Below, piece after piece: positions 33,801-41,910 of a DNA stretch of 64,000 nt; position 1 is the stretch's first letter, and every line of letters begins with the position of its first letter. The notes beneath the pieces were generated by a model. It was not told the origin of the DNA and did not search any database. It saw only the letters and a list, made by a program, of their open reading frames with translations. This DNA is from Streptomyces sp. NBRC 110028 (lineage in GTDB: Bacteria; Actinomycetota; Actinomycetes; Streptomycetales; Streptomycetaceae), in NCBI RefSeq assembly GCF_001417735.1, contig NZ_BBUZ01000038.1:1-64000 (forward strand), read 5' to 3'. The position numbers were made by a program, and so were the translations under genes.

Positions 33801-36172
33801 TCCGGGGCCTGCTCGTCGTCGGGTGCGCTGCCCGCGTCCGCGTCGGCGGAGGCCCGCTCGTCGCCGTCCCCGCCGTCCCCGTCGTCCCCGACCCGGGCCG
33901 TCACCCGCCCCGGCGGCGGCGAATCGGCCGCGTACACACGCCCGGCACCGCCGTTGCCACCCGGGCCCGGGCCTTCGGCCCCGGCCGCCGACGCGGCGCA
34001 TGGCGCATCGTCTACGCGGACCGTCACCCGGCCCTTCGGGCGGGAGTCGGCCGCGTGGGTGCCGGTGGGCGGGGTCGGGGGGTCCTCGTCGGCGTCCGCG
34101 CGCGGGCCGCGGATGTCGGTGGCGTCGTCGTCGGCGTACGCGTGGTCGGCGTCCTGGGCGCACTCGCCGGGCGTGCGGGTGGCGGGGGCCGCGCGGAAGG
34201 CGGCGGGGAGCTGGGACAGGCCCAGCATGTCGTCCGCGTCCGGGTCGTCGTCCACCCGGACCGTGACCCAGCCCGCGCGGGACGACTCGGCCGCGGACGA
34301 GCGCGCCGCGGGGATGGCGGCGGTGGGCTGCGGGAGGCCCAGCAGTTCGATGAGGCGCGGCTCGGCGCCGAGGGCCTCGGCGGCGCGCCGCTCCGCGTCG
34401 TACGCCGACTCCGCCGCGCGCGCCGCGTCGGCCGCCCGGGCGGCGGCCAGTTCGGCGCGGGCCTGTTCGGCGGCGGCCGCCTTGGCGTGGTCGGCGGTGC
34501 GCCCGGCCGTCTCGCGGGCGGCCTCCCAGGCCGCGGCGGTGGTCTTCTCGGCATCGCTGGCGGCGAGCGCGGCCCGGGCGGGGTCGGCGTCGGGGGCGGA
34601 GTCGTCGAGCCATCCGGCGCGCACGGCCTCGGCGGTCTCCTGCTCGACCTCCGTGAGCCGCTGCCGCAGGTGCTCGGCCTCGCTGCGGGCGCGCTGGGCG
34701 GCGGTGGCGGCGGAGGTGGCGTCGTGGTGGGCGGCCTCGCTGGTCTCCTGGAGGGCGGCGGAGCGCTCCTCCTCCTCGCCCGCGTGCCGCTCGCCGTCCT
34801 CCGCGGCCGCGTGCAGGGCGCGTACGAGGTCGGCGGCGGCCTTGGCGCGGGCGGCGAGCGCGGGGGCCGCGTCCCGCTCGGCCTCGCGGATGGCGGCGGC
34901 CACGCGCGCGGAGCGGTCGGCGGCGGCGCGGTGGCGGAGCACCGTCTCGGCGGCCTGCCAGGCGGAGTGCAGGGTGCGGGCGTCGTTGAGTTCGCGGCGC
35001 TGGGCGGCGGCGCCCTTCTCGGCGGCGGCGAGGGCCAGCGAGGCGTGGCGGTAGGCGATTTCGGCGGCCACCAGGCCGCTGCGGCCGCGCGCGGTCTCCG
35101 CCTCGGTGACGGCGTGCGCGGCGGCGGCGACCTGTTGGGCGAGTTCGGCGGCGCGGCCCCGCTCCTCGGCGCCGCGCGCGGAGAGCCGCCGGGCGAGCGT
35201 ACGGGTGCGGCGCTCGGCGCCCGCGTGCACCCCGCGCGCCTGCTCGCGGCGTTCGGCGGCGTCGGCGATGCGCTGGAGCAGGTCCAGCGAACCGGCCGTG
35301 AAGTCGCGCTCGGCGATCAGCTCGGCGCGGCGGCCGAGCTTGTGCGCGAAGCCGTGGACGAGGTCGGCGAGCCCGTCCGTGTCGCGGGTGTCGGTGACGG
35401 CGCGCAGCAGCAGGTCGGTGAAGTCGGAGTCGTTCTTGACGGCGAAGAGCCCGGCGGCCTCGCCCTCGTCGGCGTTCATCTCGCGCTGGTAGCGGAAGAG
35501 TTCGGGGTCGAGGCCGAGTTCGCCGAGGTGTTCGTTCCAGCGCTCGTGGATCTCCACCCAGGCGACGTCGAGGTGCGGATACGCCTTGCCCGCCTCGGTG
35601 AGGGCGTCCCGGAAGCCCTTCATGGTGCGGCGGCGGCCGCGGGCGGTGGAGGCGCCCTCCGCGGCGGGGCGGACCGACGCGGCCTCGGCGACCGGCAGCG
35701 AGTCGAGGCTGAGCCCGGGGCCGGGGCGGAACGAATACCACGCCTCGGCGAACTTCCGCGGGTCGTTGGAGACCTGGCGGCCGCGCCACTCGCTGACCTT
35801 GCCGACCACGATGGACTCGCCGGTGACCGTGTGCTGCCACTCCAGGGCGACGTGCCCGCAGTCGTCGGCGAGCAGGAACTTGCGCAGCACCCCGGAGCTG
35901 GCGCCGCCGAGGGTGTTCCGGTGGCCGGGCAGCATGACCGAGAAGATCAGCTTGAGGAGGACGGACTTGCCGCCGCCGTTCTCCAGGAAGAGCACCCCGG
36001 CGGGGGCGGGGCGGCGCGGCGGGCCGACCGGTTCGTCCTCGAAGAACTCCGCCTGGGCCGGCGCGGGGCTGGGCACCGGATCGCCGACTCCGCGCAGGTC
36101 CAGGACGGTGTCGGCATAGCGCGCACCGGCCGGCCCGATGGAGTAGAGACGGATCCGGGACAGCTCGTACAT
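30875..36172 (-). CDS. giant SMC/MukB-like coiled-coil ATPase (third gene of a kleisin-KITE-SMC operon)
   Basis: A 1765-aa protein built like an SMC/MukB/JetC ATPase. The N-terminal head (about 1-290) has a P-loop variant FLENGGGKS (62-70; Leu63 replaces the usual first Gly). Long Ala/Glu/Arg-rich coiled coils (about 290-630 and 1030-1560) flank a disordered acidic linker (about 630-860) and a small globular hinge-like domain (about 880-1010). The C-terminal head has the signature FSGGQ (1618-1622) and Walker B TLFLDN (1652-1657), with Asn in place of the catalytic Glu. The linker holds three copies of a GRVTVRVDD-like motif. It is last in the operon after the winged-helix and kleisin-like genes, matching mukFEB order. 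A DNA-organising or DNA-defence role is inferred. Confidence 0.82.
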   Translation of the reverse strand: MYELSRIRLYSIGPAGARYADTVLDLRGVGDPVPSPAPAQAEFFEDEPVGPPRRPAPAGVLFLENGGGKSVLLKLIFSVMLPGHRNTLGGASSGVLRKFLLADDCGHVALEWQHTVTGESIVVGKVSEWRGRQVSNDPRKFAEAWYSFRPGPGLSLDSLPVAEAASVRPAAEGASTARGRRRTMKGFRDALTEAGKAYPHLDVAWVEIHERWNEHLGELGLDPELFRYQREMNADEGEAAGLFAVKNDSDFTDLLLRAVTDTRDTDGLADLVHGFAHKLGRRAELIAERDFTAGSLDLLQRIADAAERREQARGVHAGAERRTRTLARRLSARGAEERGRAAELAQQVAAAAHAVTEAETARGRSGLVAAEIAYRHASLALAAAEKGAAAQRRELNDARTLHSAWQAAETVLRHRAAADRSARVAAAIREAERDAAPALAARAKAAADLVRALHAAAEDGERHAGEEEERSAALQETSEAAHHDATSAATAAQRARSEAEHLRQRLTEVEQETAEAVRAGWLDDSAPDADPARAALAASDAEKTTAAAWEAARETAGRTADHAKAAAAEQARAELAAARAADAARAAESAYDAERRAAEALGAEPRLIELLGLPQPTAAIPAARSSAAESSRAGWVTVRVDDDPDADDMLGLSQLPAAFRAAPATRTPGECAQDADHAYADDDATDIRGPRADADEDPPTPPTGTHAADSRPKGRVTVRVDDAPCAASAAGAEGPGPGGNGGAGRVYAADSPPPGRVTARVGDDGDGGDGDERASADADAGSAPDDEQAPDAGQPRPADDASGDEQGCWAPGVGDDDSGASADGEDGAPRAAAPASTPAPAPRAVGDGPLTAEELDRNVEALRELLEESVGSAERQLFDLRTAAADDSRILAALGDGGLLPPSPDVLAAVEYLGEHGIPALPGWRYLAQAVDPADHAAVLAARPELVDGVVITDPDTHARARAVLGQASLLPRSAVAVGTAAALLAPTPAPGSGEDSGVFLVPPNPAMHDERAADDERRGLRDRATARDEEIRALAARLSGDRALAARLSSWRAGCPAGRLAELAAAAEGAAEAAETAQRELVEARTARAEADEAATEAARVRDERQEAAQRARRVADALAGLAYRLRERATWQTRLRELAEEAAEAEEQAAACVDRARAADEDRRAAQRAADDAHRTARALRAERAEIAGAPDDLGEDTEPPTASLPALREAYRAASQVYEKVGVGADLRAEQARAESDESAALATLDRLTNKVRTRAAQLLEGTDGADGPSRQAAAARAESLVQMLETRASAASEQLGRLRGEAERLAPADGDDAHTALPEEMVPADAEQAKELLRTANAELAARTDALDTARTAHADLLRAHRSAEDAAGGFDETAALLRDLLREGPGAEDDGERPDPYAGGLDEARQAATEARRSLRGCAADLSGAESAVREASDVLVRHANSTRYEQVRTPARQQIRELPAAALPEHATAWADAFAPRLRVLTDELEQLERNRDSIVDRLRGLVESCLATLRSAQRLSRLPEGLGEWSGQEFLRIRFDDPDQATLTERLGEVIDEATRSAVKKNSDLRRDGMSLLLRGVSAALQPRGVAVEILKPDAVLRAERVPVGQMGDVFSGGQLLTAAIALYCTMAALRSNDRGRDKHRHAGTLFLDNPIGRANATYLLELQRAVADALGVQLLYTTGLFDTTALAEFPLVIRLRNDADLRAGLKYISVEEHLRPGLPAQDPEGEQVHGQITATRMYRRPEGDTGGAPAGTPADGP

Positions 36173-36249
36173 GGCGGCGGACTCTCGTTGTGGGAAGGGG
36201 CTGGACGGGCCGGGCGACGGTCAGGAGTGCAACGGTCGGGAAGGAAGGG

Positions 36250-37143
36250 TCAGGAGTGGAAGGGCAGACCGGCGTCGGCGACGAGGTCGAGGTCGTCGCT
36301 CTCGTCCGGCGGCAGCAGCGTGGCGCTGCCGTCGCCGACCGGCACGACGCCGAGGGCCAGCAGCTCGGACATGGCGGCGCCGGCCGCCATGTCCCGCACC
36401 TGCAACTGATAGCGGGCGGTGGTGCGGTACGTACCGCCGGACTCGTCCCCGGTGCGCTGGAGGAAGCCGGAGTCGACGAGGAAGGCGACGGCCTTGCCGA
36501 TGATGCCGGTCGTCGAACCGGCCAGCCGGCGGGCGTCCTTGGTCGCCCCGGTGGCGCTGCGCCGCGCGTAGACCCGCCAGGCGGCCTCCAGGCCGGGCGC
36601 GTCGGTGGCCGGGTCGGTGTTCTCGCCCTGCTCCGCGGCCCGCTCCTCCAGGCGGGCGCAGGCCTGCCGTACGAAGGTGTCGACGCCGTTGACGGTGACC
36701 CGGCCGATGTACCCGTCGTCGGCCAGGTCCTCGGGGCGCGGGAACGCCATGGCGGCGACCGCGAGGTGGGCGAGGCCGTGCAGGAAGCGGTCGGCGGAGT
36801 CGCTGGCGGCGCGGCGGGCGTAGTCGCCCATGCGGACCGCGAAGACGGAGTCCTCGGCCGCGGTCACGGCCATCCCGGCGCGGGTGGACACCTCCAGCAC
36901 GATCAGGCCGAGCCCGGTGGCGACGGCGTCGGCGAGGCGGGCGAAGGCCGGTTCGTCGCGGTAGCGGCGCAGCAGCTCGGCGTATTCGACGTCCCGGGCG
37001 GGCAGCAGCTTGGGCTGCAGCCCGAAGGAGACCAGCCGCGCCGCGTCGGCCGCGTCGGCGGGCGTGACCCCGCCCGCCGGACCGCTCGGAGCGGCGGTCG
37101 GCTCGGGCTGTGCCGCGTCGGCGGCGGCGTCGTACTCGGTCAC
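36250..37143 (-). CDS. winged-helix (KITE/MukE-like) partner of the SMC-like ATPase
   Basis: A 297-aa soluble protein with two helical lobes. The C-terminal part looks like a winged helix: helices near STTGIIGKAVAFLVDSGFL and then a beta-hairpin TYRTTARYQLQVRD. The size and its place between a kleisin-like gene and an SMC-like gene fit MukE/MksE/JetB. Such proteins bind the kleisin and shape the ring. The first 30 residues are Pro/Ala-rich. It starts 77 bp after the kleisin gene and 77 bp before the SMC gene. I do not recognise a named family; the call rests on order, size and fold-like pattern. Confidence 0.68.
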   Translation of the reverse strand: MTEYDAAADAAQPEPTAAPSGPAGGVTPADAADAARLVSFGLQPKLLPARDVEYAELLRRYRDEPAFARLADAVATGLGLIVLEVSTRAGMAVTAAEDSVFAVRMGDYARRAASDSADRFLHGLAHLAVAAMAFPRPEDLADDGYIGRVTVNGVDTFVRQACARLEERAAEQGENTDPATDAPGLEAAWRVYARRSATGATKDARRLAGSTTGIIGKAVAFLVDSGFLQRTGDESGGTYRTTARYQLQVRDMAAGAAMSELLALGVVPVGDGSATLLPPDESDDLDLVADAGLPFHS

Positions 37144-37220
37144 GGGTGAAGCTCCTTGCGCGGGGCGTGCTCACGGGGTGCGGCGGGGGCGGCCGCGGTG
37201 CCGCCGGGGTGGGGGGCCAT

Positions 37221-38753
37221 CTACGCCACCTCCGTCCGGTCGGCGGCCATGCCCGCGGCGTCCAGGAGGGCGGTGCCCAGTATCAGGTCGGCGCCGCCGA
37301 ATTCGGGGTCGGTCAGCTCGGTGCCGTCGTCCACGGCGAACAGCAGCCGCTGTTCGCCCTGGCGGTAGGCGGTGCCGACCGGGGGGCTGGCGGCGTGGAC
37401 GGCCAGGAGGGCGATCAGGTAGGGCAGGTCGGGGTCGCGGCGGCGGGCGTCGGCGAGGAGGCCGGAGAGGCGGCGCGGGGCGTCGGCGGGGAGGTCGAGC
37501 AGCTCCATGGCGACCGCGAGCTGTTCCTCGCTGAAGCGGCTGTCGTCGGGGGTGGCGATGAGGTCCGGCTCGGGCATCTCCGCGCCGAGGTGTTCGCGCT
37601 CGACGGGCGGCGTGAGGAGCATGTCGACGAGGTCGCCGACGCGCACGGAGGTGGGCGTCCGCATGCCGGTGCCGCGGGCGAAGAACGCGTCGGTGACCCG
37701 GCCCGCCTCCTCGACGGGACGCGGCAGGATCGGGGCCAGGAGCTGTCCGTACAGGTCGAGTCCGGCGCGCGCGGCGGGCGGGGCGAACGCCTGGCGGTCC
37801 TGCTCGGCGCGGAACAGCGGCCCGGCCTCCAGCAGCCGGGACTGGAGCTGGGTGTGACGGCGGATGCAGTCCTTGACGATGTCGACCAGTTCGGCGGCGC
37901 GCCGCTTGTGCTCGGCGCCCTCGGCCTCGTCGCGTGCCTTGCGGATGTTGGTCAGGATCGCGTTCTCATGGCGGTAGCGGTCGGCTACGTGGTCCAGCGC
38001 CTCGGTGATCATCTCGGGGACGGTGCGCAGCCAGTCGACCGCGCGGACGTTGCGCCGGGTCGCGTCGAGCGTGCGGCGCAGCGTCTCGGAGTACTGGACG
38101 GTGCGGTAGCGGGCCTGCTCGGCGGCGAGTTGGGCGTCGGCGAGGCGGCCGCGGCTGATGAGGACCTCCAGCTTGACCTCGGCGGCGATCTGGGCGCTGG
38201 TGACGTCCGTGTCGAGGGCGCCGACCAGGACGTTGACCGCCTCGTCGGTGGTGCGCAGATAGACGCTGCCGCCGGGCCCCGGCACCTCCTCGATCAGCTT
38301 GAAGTCGTAGTCGCGCCGGACATACGCGCCGTCGGCGCCGAACGTGCCGTACACGGCGCGGAAGCCGCGGTCCACGCTGCCGACGTTGATCAGGTTCTCC
38401 AGCACCCAGCGGGCGACGCGCTCGTGTTCGGCGGCGGGCCGCGCCGGGGCCTGGGCGGCGACGCGGGGCAGCAGCCTGGCCACTATCTGCTCGTGGTCGG
38501 CGCCGGTGTCGAAGTCCATGTTGAGCGTGACCAGGTCGATGGCGGCGAGGGCGACCTCGGCCATCGCGTACACCCCGTACTCGCCCGCGAGGTTGGCCTT
38601 GCGGGTGTCCAGGTCGTGGAGCGGCGCGGTGCACGCGAGCGCGCGCAGCCGACGGGCCAGGCCCTCGTCGGCGGCCGGGCCGGGCGCCGGGCGGGCCGCC
38701 CCGTCATGGCCGTTGAGCTGGGGCGCAGGCGCCCCGGGGGGTGGAGATGTCAC
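37221..38753 (-). CDS. kleisin-like (MukF/MksF/JetA-type) protein
   Basis: About 510 aa, mostly helical. The N-terminal third looks like a winged helix: ERVARWVLENLINVG, then a hairpin RRDYDFKLIEEVPG and VYLRTTDEAVNVLVGAL. A long helical segment follows (about 185-330: RGRLADAQLAAEQARYR onwards) and a C-terminal domain that could contact an ATPase head. That layout and its first position in the operon match MukF, MksF and JetA. The start is uncertain: GTG 38753 lies nine bases after TAATCT and may be leaderless; GTG 38798 is in frame upstream. It is not an obvious DUF2397 (classical JetA) protein to my eye. Confidence 0.65.
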   Translation of the reverse strand: MTSPPPGAPAPQLNGHDGAARPAPGPAADEGLARRLRALACTAPLHDLDTRKANLAGEYGVYAMAEVALAAIDLVTLNMDFDTGADHEQIVARLLPRVAAQAPARPAAEHERVARWVLENLINVGSVDRGFRAVYGTFGADGAYVRRDYDFKLIEEVPGPGGSVYLRTTDEAVNVLVGALDTDVTSAQIAAEVKLEVLISRGRLADAQLAAEQARYRTVQYSETLRRTLDATRRNVRAVDWLRTVPEMITEALDHVADRYRHENAILTNIRKARDEAEGAEHKRRAAELVDIVKDCIRRHTQLQSRLLEAGPLFRAEQDRQAFAPPAARAGLDLYGQLLAPILPRPVEEAGRVTDAFFARGTGMRTPTSVRVGDLVDMLLTPPVEREHLGAEMPEPDLIATPDDSRFSEEQLAVAMELLDLPADAPRRLSGLLADARRRDPDLPYLIALLAVHAASPPVGTAYRQGEQRLLFAVDDGTELTDPEFGGADLILGTALLDAAGMAADRTEVA

Positions 38754-38839
38754 GTCGCACAGATTAGGCGGTCGCACCGACAACGCACGAAACGGCACGG
38801 TATTCCCGCCACGCCCCGGCGTGCCGGACCGCCGGCCGG

Positions 38840-39544
38840 TCAGCCGATCTGCTGGGCGTACCCCTCGGTGAGCTGCGCCCGGGAGTCGCGCAGGTAGGCG
38901 GCGAGCAGCCGTTCCGCTGCCTCGGCGTCGCCCGATTCCAGGGCCCGCAGGATCTCACGGTTGCGTGCCAGATAGGGTTCGTGGAAGTGCCGGGGGTCGT
39001 CCATCGAGTGGAAGACCAGGCGGAGTTCGGCGAGGATGCCGCGCATCAGTTCGTCGGTGCGGGGGCTGCCCGCGAGCGCGACGATCCCCTCGTGGAAGCG
39101 GATGTTGGCGGTGCCCAGATCCCGCCACGCGTCGTCCCGGGCGGCCCGCCGCCCGGCCTCGACGGCCTGCCGCAGCGTGTCGAGCGGGTAGGGCGGGTCG
39201 CCGAGCCCGCGCAGCGCCGCGCATTCGATGAGGTGCCGCACCCGGTAGATGTCCTCGACGTCGTCGACGGTGAGCACGCGGACGAAGACCCCGCGGTTGA
39301 GCTCGTGGACGAGCAGGCGCTCGTGGGTGAGCAGCCGGAAGGCCTCGCGCAGGGTGTTGCGGGAGATGCCGAGCGCGCCGCCGATGCTGTCCTCGGACAG
39401 CCGGGAGCCGGGGAGGATGAATCCGTCGGTGATGCGGTTCCGAAGGATGTCCGCCACCCGTTCGGCGGTGCTGGTGCGGCCGAGCAGCGCACGATCGTCG
39501 GCCAGTGAGGCCAGCCCGGCCCGGCCGTCCCCGGTGTTGCCCAC
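38840..39544 (-). CDS. GntR-family regulator, FadR/FCD type
   Basis: A 234-aa regulator. An N-terminal winged helix (about 20-85: LSEDSIGGALGISRNTLREAFRLLTHERLL) is followed by an all-helical FCD effector domain with likely metal ligands (HLIECAALRGL, IRFHEGIVALAG, Asp/His later). GTG 39544 is chosen because AGGAGGGA and GAGG lie before it; the frame runs further upstream without an SD. It is transcribed away from the MFS/DUF1445/pxpABC operon. A consensus FadR-subfamily operator sits in that operon's promoter. The ligand may be 5-oxoproline or glutamate-derived, by inference. Confidence 0.92.
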   Translation of the reverse strand: MGNTGDGRAGLASLADDRALLGRTSTAERVADILRNRITDGFILPGSRLSEDSIGGALGISRNTLREAFRLLTHERLLVHELNRGVFVRVLTVDDVEDIYRVRHLIECAALRGLGDPPYPLDTLRQAVEAGRRAARDDAWRDLGTANIRFHEGIVALAGSPRTDELMRGILAELRLVFHSMDDPRHFHEPYLARNREILRALESGDAEAAERLLAAYLRDSRAQLTEGYAQQIG

Positions 39545-39626
39545 GCGCCCTCGTCCCTCCTCGCGCCGCCGTGTGCGGCGTCTGCCGTAAGTCAATCGCA
39601 GAAAGAGGAACGAAACAACGCGGGTA

Positions 39627-39656
39627 TTGCCGGATCGTTCAACAATCCTCTACGTT
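39627..39656 (+). promoter_or_regulatory. promoter of the MFS-pxp operon with embedded GntR operator
   Basis: TTGCCG (39627-39632), an 18-base spacer and TACGTT (39651-39656) resemble a vegetative promoter. The spacer contains TCGTTCAACAA (39635-39645), which fits the FadR-subfamily consensus TNGTNNNACNA on both strands. A regulator bound there would block RNA polymerase. The divergent GntR gene starts 91 bp away. Confidence 0.5.
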
Positions 39657-39732
39657 GACGGCCAGACCCGACCGCATACGCCCTCGGGTGGTACCGACTC
39701 CTCTGCCGCACCGCCCCCTCTGCGAGGTGCCC

Positions 39733-41031
39733 GTGAGTACGACCCCGACGACCCCCTCCACCCCGACGTCCCAGCCGACTCCCCCCGAAACCGGTCACGA
39801 GGGCGGCGCCTTCGCCTGGCTGCACGCCCTCGGCCCCCGCGGCCGCCGCGCGTTCACCGGCGCCTTCGGTGGCTACGCCCTGGACTCGTACGACTTCTTC
39901 ACCCTGCCGCTGAGCATGTCCGCCATCGCGGCCTACTACGGGCTCAGCTCCGACCAGACCGGCCTGCTCACCACGGTCACCCTGGTGGTCTCGGCGGTCG
40001 GCGGCGTGCTGGCCGGCATCCTGGCCGACCGGATCGGCCGCGTGAAGGCGCTGATGATCACGGTGATCACCTACGCGCTTTTCACCATTCTGTGCGGTTT
40101 CGCCCCCAACTACGAGACACTGCTGGTGCTGCGCGGTCTCCAGGGGCTCGGGTTCGGCGGCGAGTGGGCGGTCGGCGCGATCCTCGTGGCCGAGTACGCC
40201 TCCGCCAAGCACCGCGGGCGCACGCTCGCCTTCATCCAGAGCTCCTGGGCGGTCGGCTGGGCACTCGCGGTGATCGTCTACACGGTCGTCTTCGAACTCG
40301 TCGACCAGGACCTGGCCTGGCGCGTGCTGTTCTGGACCGGCGCGCTGCCCGCGCTGCTGGTCTTCTACGTCCGCAAGAACGTCACCGACGCGCCCCAGGC
40401 CACCGAGCGGCGGCTGAGCACCACGCGGCGGGGCTCGTTCGGCGAGATCTTCCGGCCGCGGCTGCTGCGGACCACGTTCTTCGCCTCGCTGCTGGCCACC
40501 GGCGTGCAGGGCGGCTACTACACGCTCGCCACCTGGGTGCCCACGTTCCTGAAGGAGGAGCGCGGCCTCACCGTCGTCGGCACCGGCGGCTATCTGACGT
40601 CCCTGATCTCGGGGGCCTTCACCGGCTACCTCACCGGCGGCTACCTCACCGACCGGCTGGGCCGGAAGAAGACGATCGCGCTGTTCGCCCTCCTCTCCGC
40701 CGTCTGCATCCTCGTCTACACCAACATCCCCGCCGGATCGAACACCCTGCTGCTCGTGCTCGGTTTCCCGCTCGGCTTCTGCATGTCGGCCATCTTCAGC
40801 GGCTTCGGCTCGTTCCTCAGCGAGCTGTACCCGACCGCCGTGCGCGGCACCGGGCAGGGCTTCACGTACAACACCGGACGTGCGGTCGGCGCGTTCTTCC
40901 CGACCCTGGTCGGCTATCTCGCCGGCGGCTGGGGAGTCGGCGGCGCCCTGGTCTTCGGCGCCGTGGGGTACGGCATCGCCGCCGTCGCCCTGCTCGGGCT
41001 GCCCGAGACCCGCGGCCGTGAACTGGTCTGA
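39733..41031 (+). CDS. major facilitator superfamily transporter (AAHS/MHS-like)
   Basis: A 432-aa transporter with twelve predicted helices. Signature motifs are ALDSYDFFTLPLSMSAIAAYYG in helix 1, the MFS motif GILADRIGRVK between helices 2 and 3, and GYLTDRLGRKKT between helices 8 and 9. These features are typical of aromatic acid/metabolite:H+ symporters. The start GTG 39733 has GCGAGG before it. It opens an operon with DUF1445 and 5-oxoprolinase genes, so import of pyroglutamate, D-glutamate or a related acid is a reasonable guess. The substrate cannot be read from the sequence. Confidence 0.88.
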   Translation: MSTTPTTPSTPTSQPTPPETGHEGGAFAWLHALGPRGRRAFTGAFGGYALDSYDFFTLPLSMSAIAAYYGLSSDQTGLLTTVTLVVSAVGGVLAGILADRIGRVKALMITVITYALFTILCGFAPNYETLLVLRGLQGLGFGGEWAVGAILVAEYASAKHRGRTLAFIQSSWAVGWALAVIVYTVVFELVDQDLAWRVLFWTGALPALLVFYVRKNVTDAPQATERRLSTTRRGSFGEIFRPRLLRTTFFASLLATGVQGGYYTLATWVPTFLKEERGLTVVGTGGYLTSLISGAFTGYLTGGYLTDRLGRKKTIALFALLSAVCILVYTNIPAGSNTLLLVLGFPLGFCMSAIFSGFGSFLSELYPTAVRGTGQGFTYNTGRAVGAFFPTLVGYLAGGWGVGGALVFGAVGYGIAAVALLGLPETRGRELV

Positions 41032-41062
41032 GCCCGACGCCCGAGACGACAAGGGAACGATC

Positions 41063-41851
41063 ATGACTCTCACCGCGCCTTCCGCCGGCCCCGCCGAGGC
41101 CCGCGCCCTCTTCCGGGCCGGACTGTCCACCCCGACGGCCGGCTGGGCACCCGGCCACACCCAGGTCAACCTCATCGCCGTCCCCGCGGACTGGGCCGAG
41201 GACGTACGGCTCTTCTGCCGGCGCAACCCCAAGCCCTGTCCGGTCCTCGACGAGACCGCGCCCGGCTCGTGGACGACGCGGCTGGCCGCCGGCGCCGACC
41301 TGCGCACCGACCTCCCCGGCTACCGCGTGTGGGAGGAAGGCGAACTCAGCGCCGAGCCGGCCGAGGTGGCCGGGGCCTGGCGCGACGATCTGATCACCTT
41401 TCTCATCGGCTGCAGCTTCACCTTCGAGACGGCGCTCGCGGCGGCGGGCGTCCCGCTGCGCCACATCGAGCAGGGCCGCAACGTCCCCATGTACGTGACG
41501 GACCGGCAGTGCCGGCCCGCCGGGCGCCTGAGCGGACCCATGGTGGTGTCCATGCGGCCGATACCGCGCGAACTGGTCGGCACCGCACGGCGGGTGAGCG
41601 GCGCGATGCCCGCCGTGCACGGCGATCCGGTGCACGTGGGCGACCCCGCCGGGCTCGGCATCCGCGCCCTCGCGCTGCCGGACTTCGGCGACCCGGTGGA
41701 GCAACGACCGGGCGACGTGCCGGTGTTCTGGGCCTGCGGGGTCACCCCGCAGGCGGCCGTGATGGCCTCCCGCCCGCCGTTCGCGATCACTCATTCGCCG
41801 GGCAGGATGCTCATCACGGATGTGCGCGACGAGGAATACCGCGTGGCGTGA
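41063..41851 (+). CDS. DUF1445 protein (putative hydro-lyase / D-glutamate cyclase-like)
   Basis: A 262-aa protein of the DUF1445 family: hallmark stretches are GWAPGHTQVNLIAVP, FLIGCSFTFETALAAAG, HIEQGRNVPMYVT, MVVSMRPI and CGVTPQAAVMASRPPFAITHSPG. The mammalian relative DGLUCY is a D-glutamate cyclase that makes 5-oxo-D-proline; bacterial members are usually called putative hydro-lyases. Its place between an importer and 5-oxoprolinase makes a D-glutamate or 5-oxoproline role attractive, but the stereochemistry is unresolved because PxpABC is known for the L form. Start ATG 41063 follows AAGGGA. Confidence 0.85.
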   Translation: MTLTAPSAGPAEARALFRAGLSTPTAGWAPGHTQVNLIAVPADWAEDVRLFCRRNPKPCPVLDETAPGSWTTRLAAGADLRTDLPGYRVWEEGELSAEPAEVAGAWRDDLITFLIGCSFTFETALAAAGVPLRHIEQGRNVPMYVTDRQCRPAGRLSGPMVVSMRPIPRELVGTARRVSGAMPAVHGDPVHVGDPAGLGIRALALPDFGDPVEQRPGDVPVFWACGVTPQAAVMASRPPFAITHSPGRMLITDVRDEEYRVA

Positions 41852-41910
41852 CTCCACGATCCGTCACCGTCCGGGAAGCAAAGACAAGAAAGAGAAGAAA
41901 GAGAGGACCG

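Noticed and set aside
30584..39595. A JetD/MksG nuclease beside the SMC operon
   Set aside because: Neither flank encodes a TOPRIM or other nuclease; the neighbours are a GntR regulator, an Ig fragment and a permease, so the locus is not called Wadjet.
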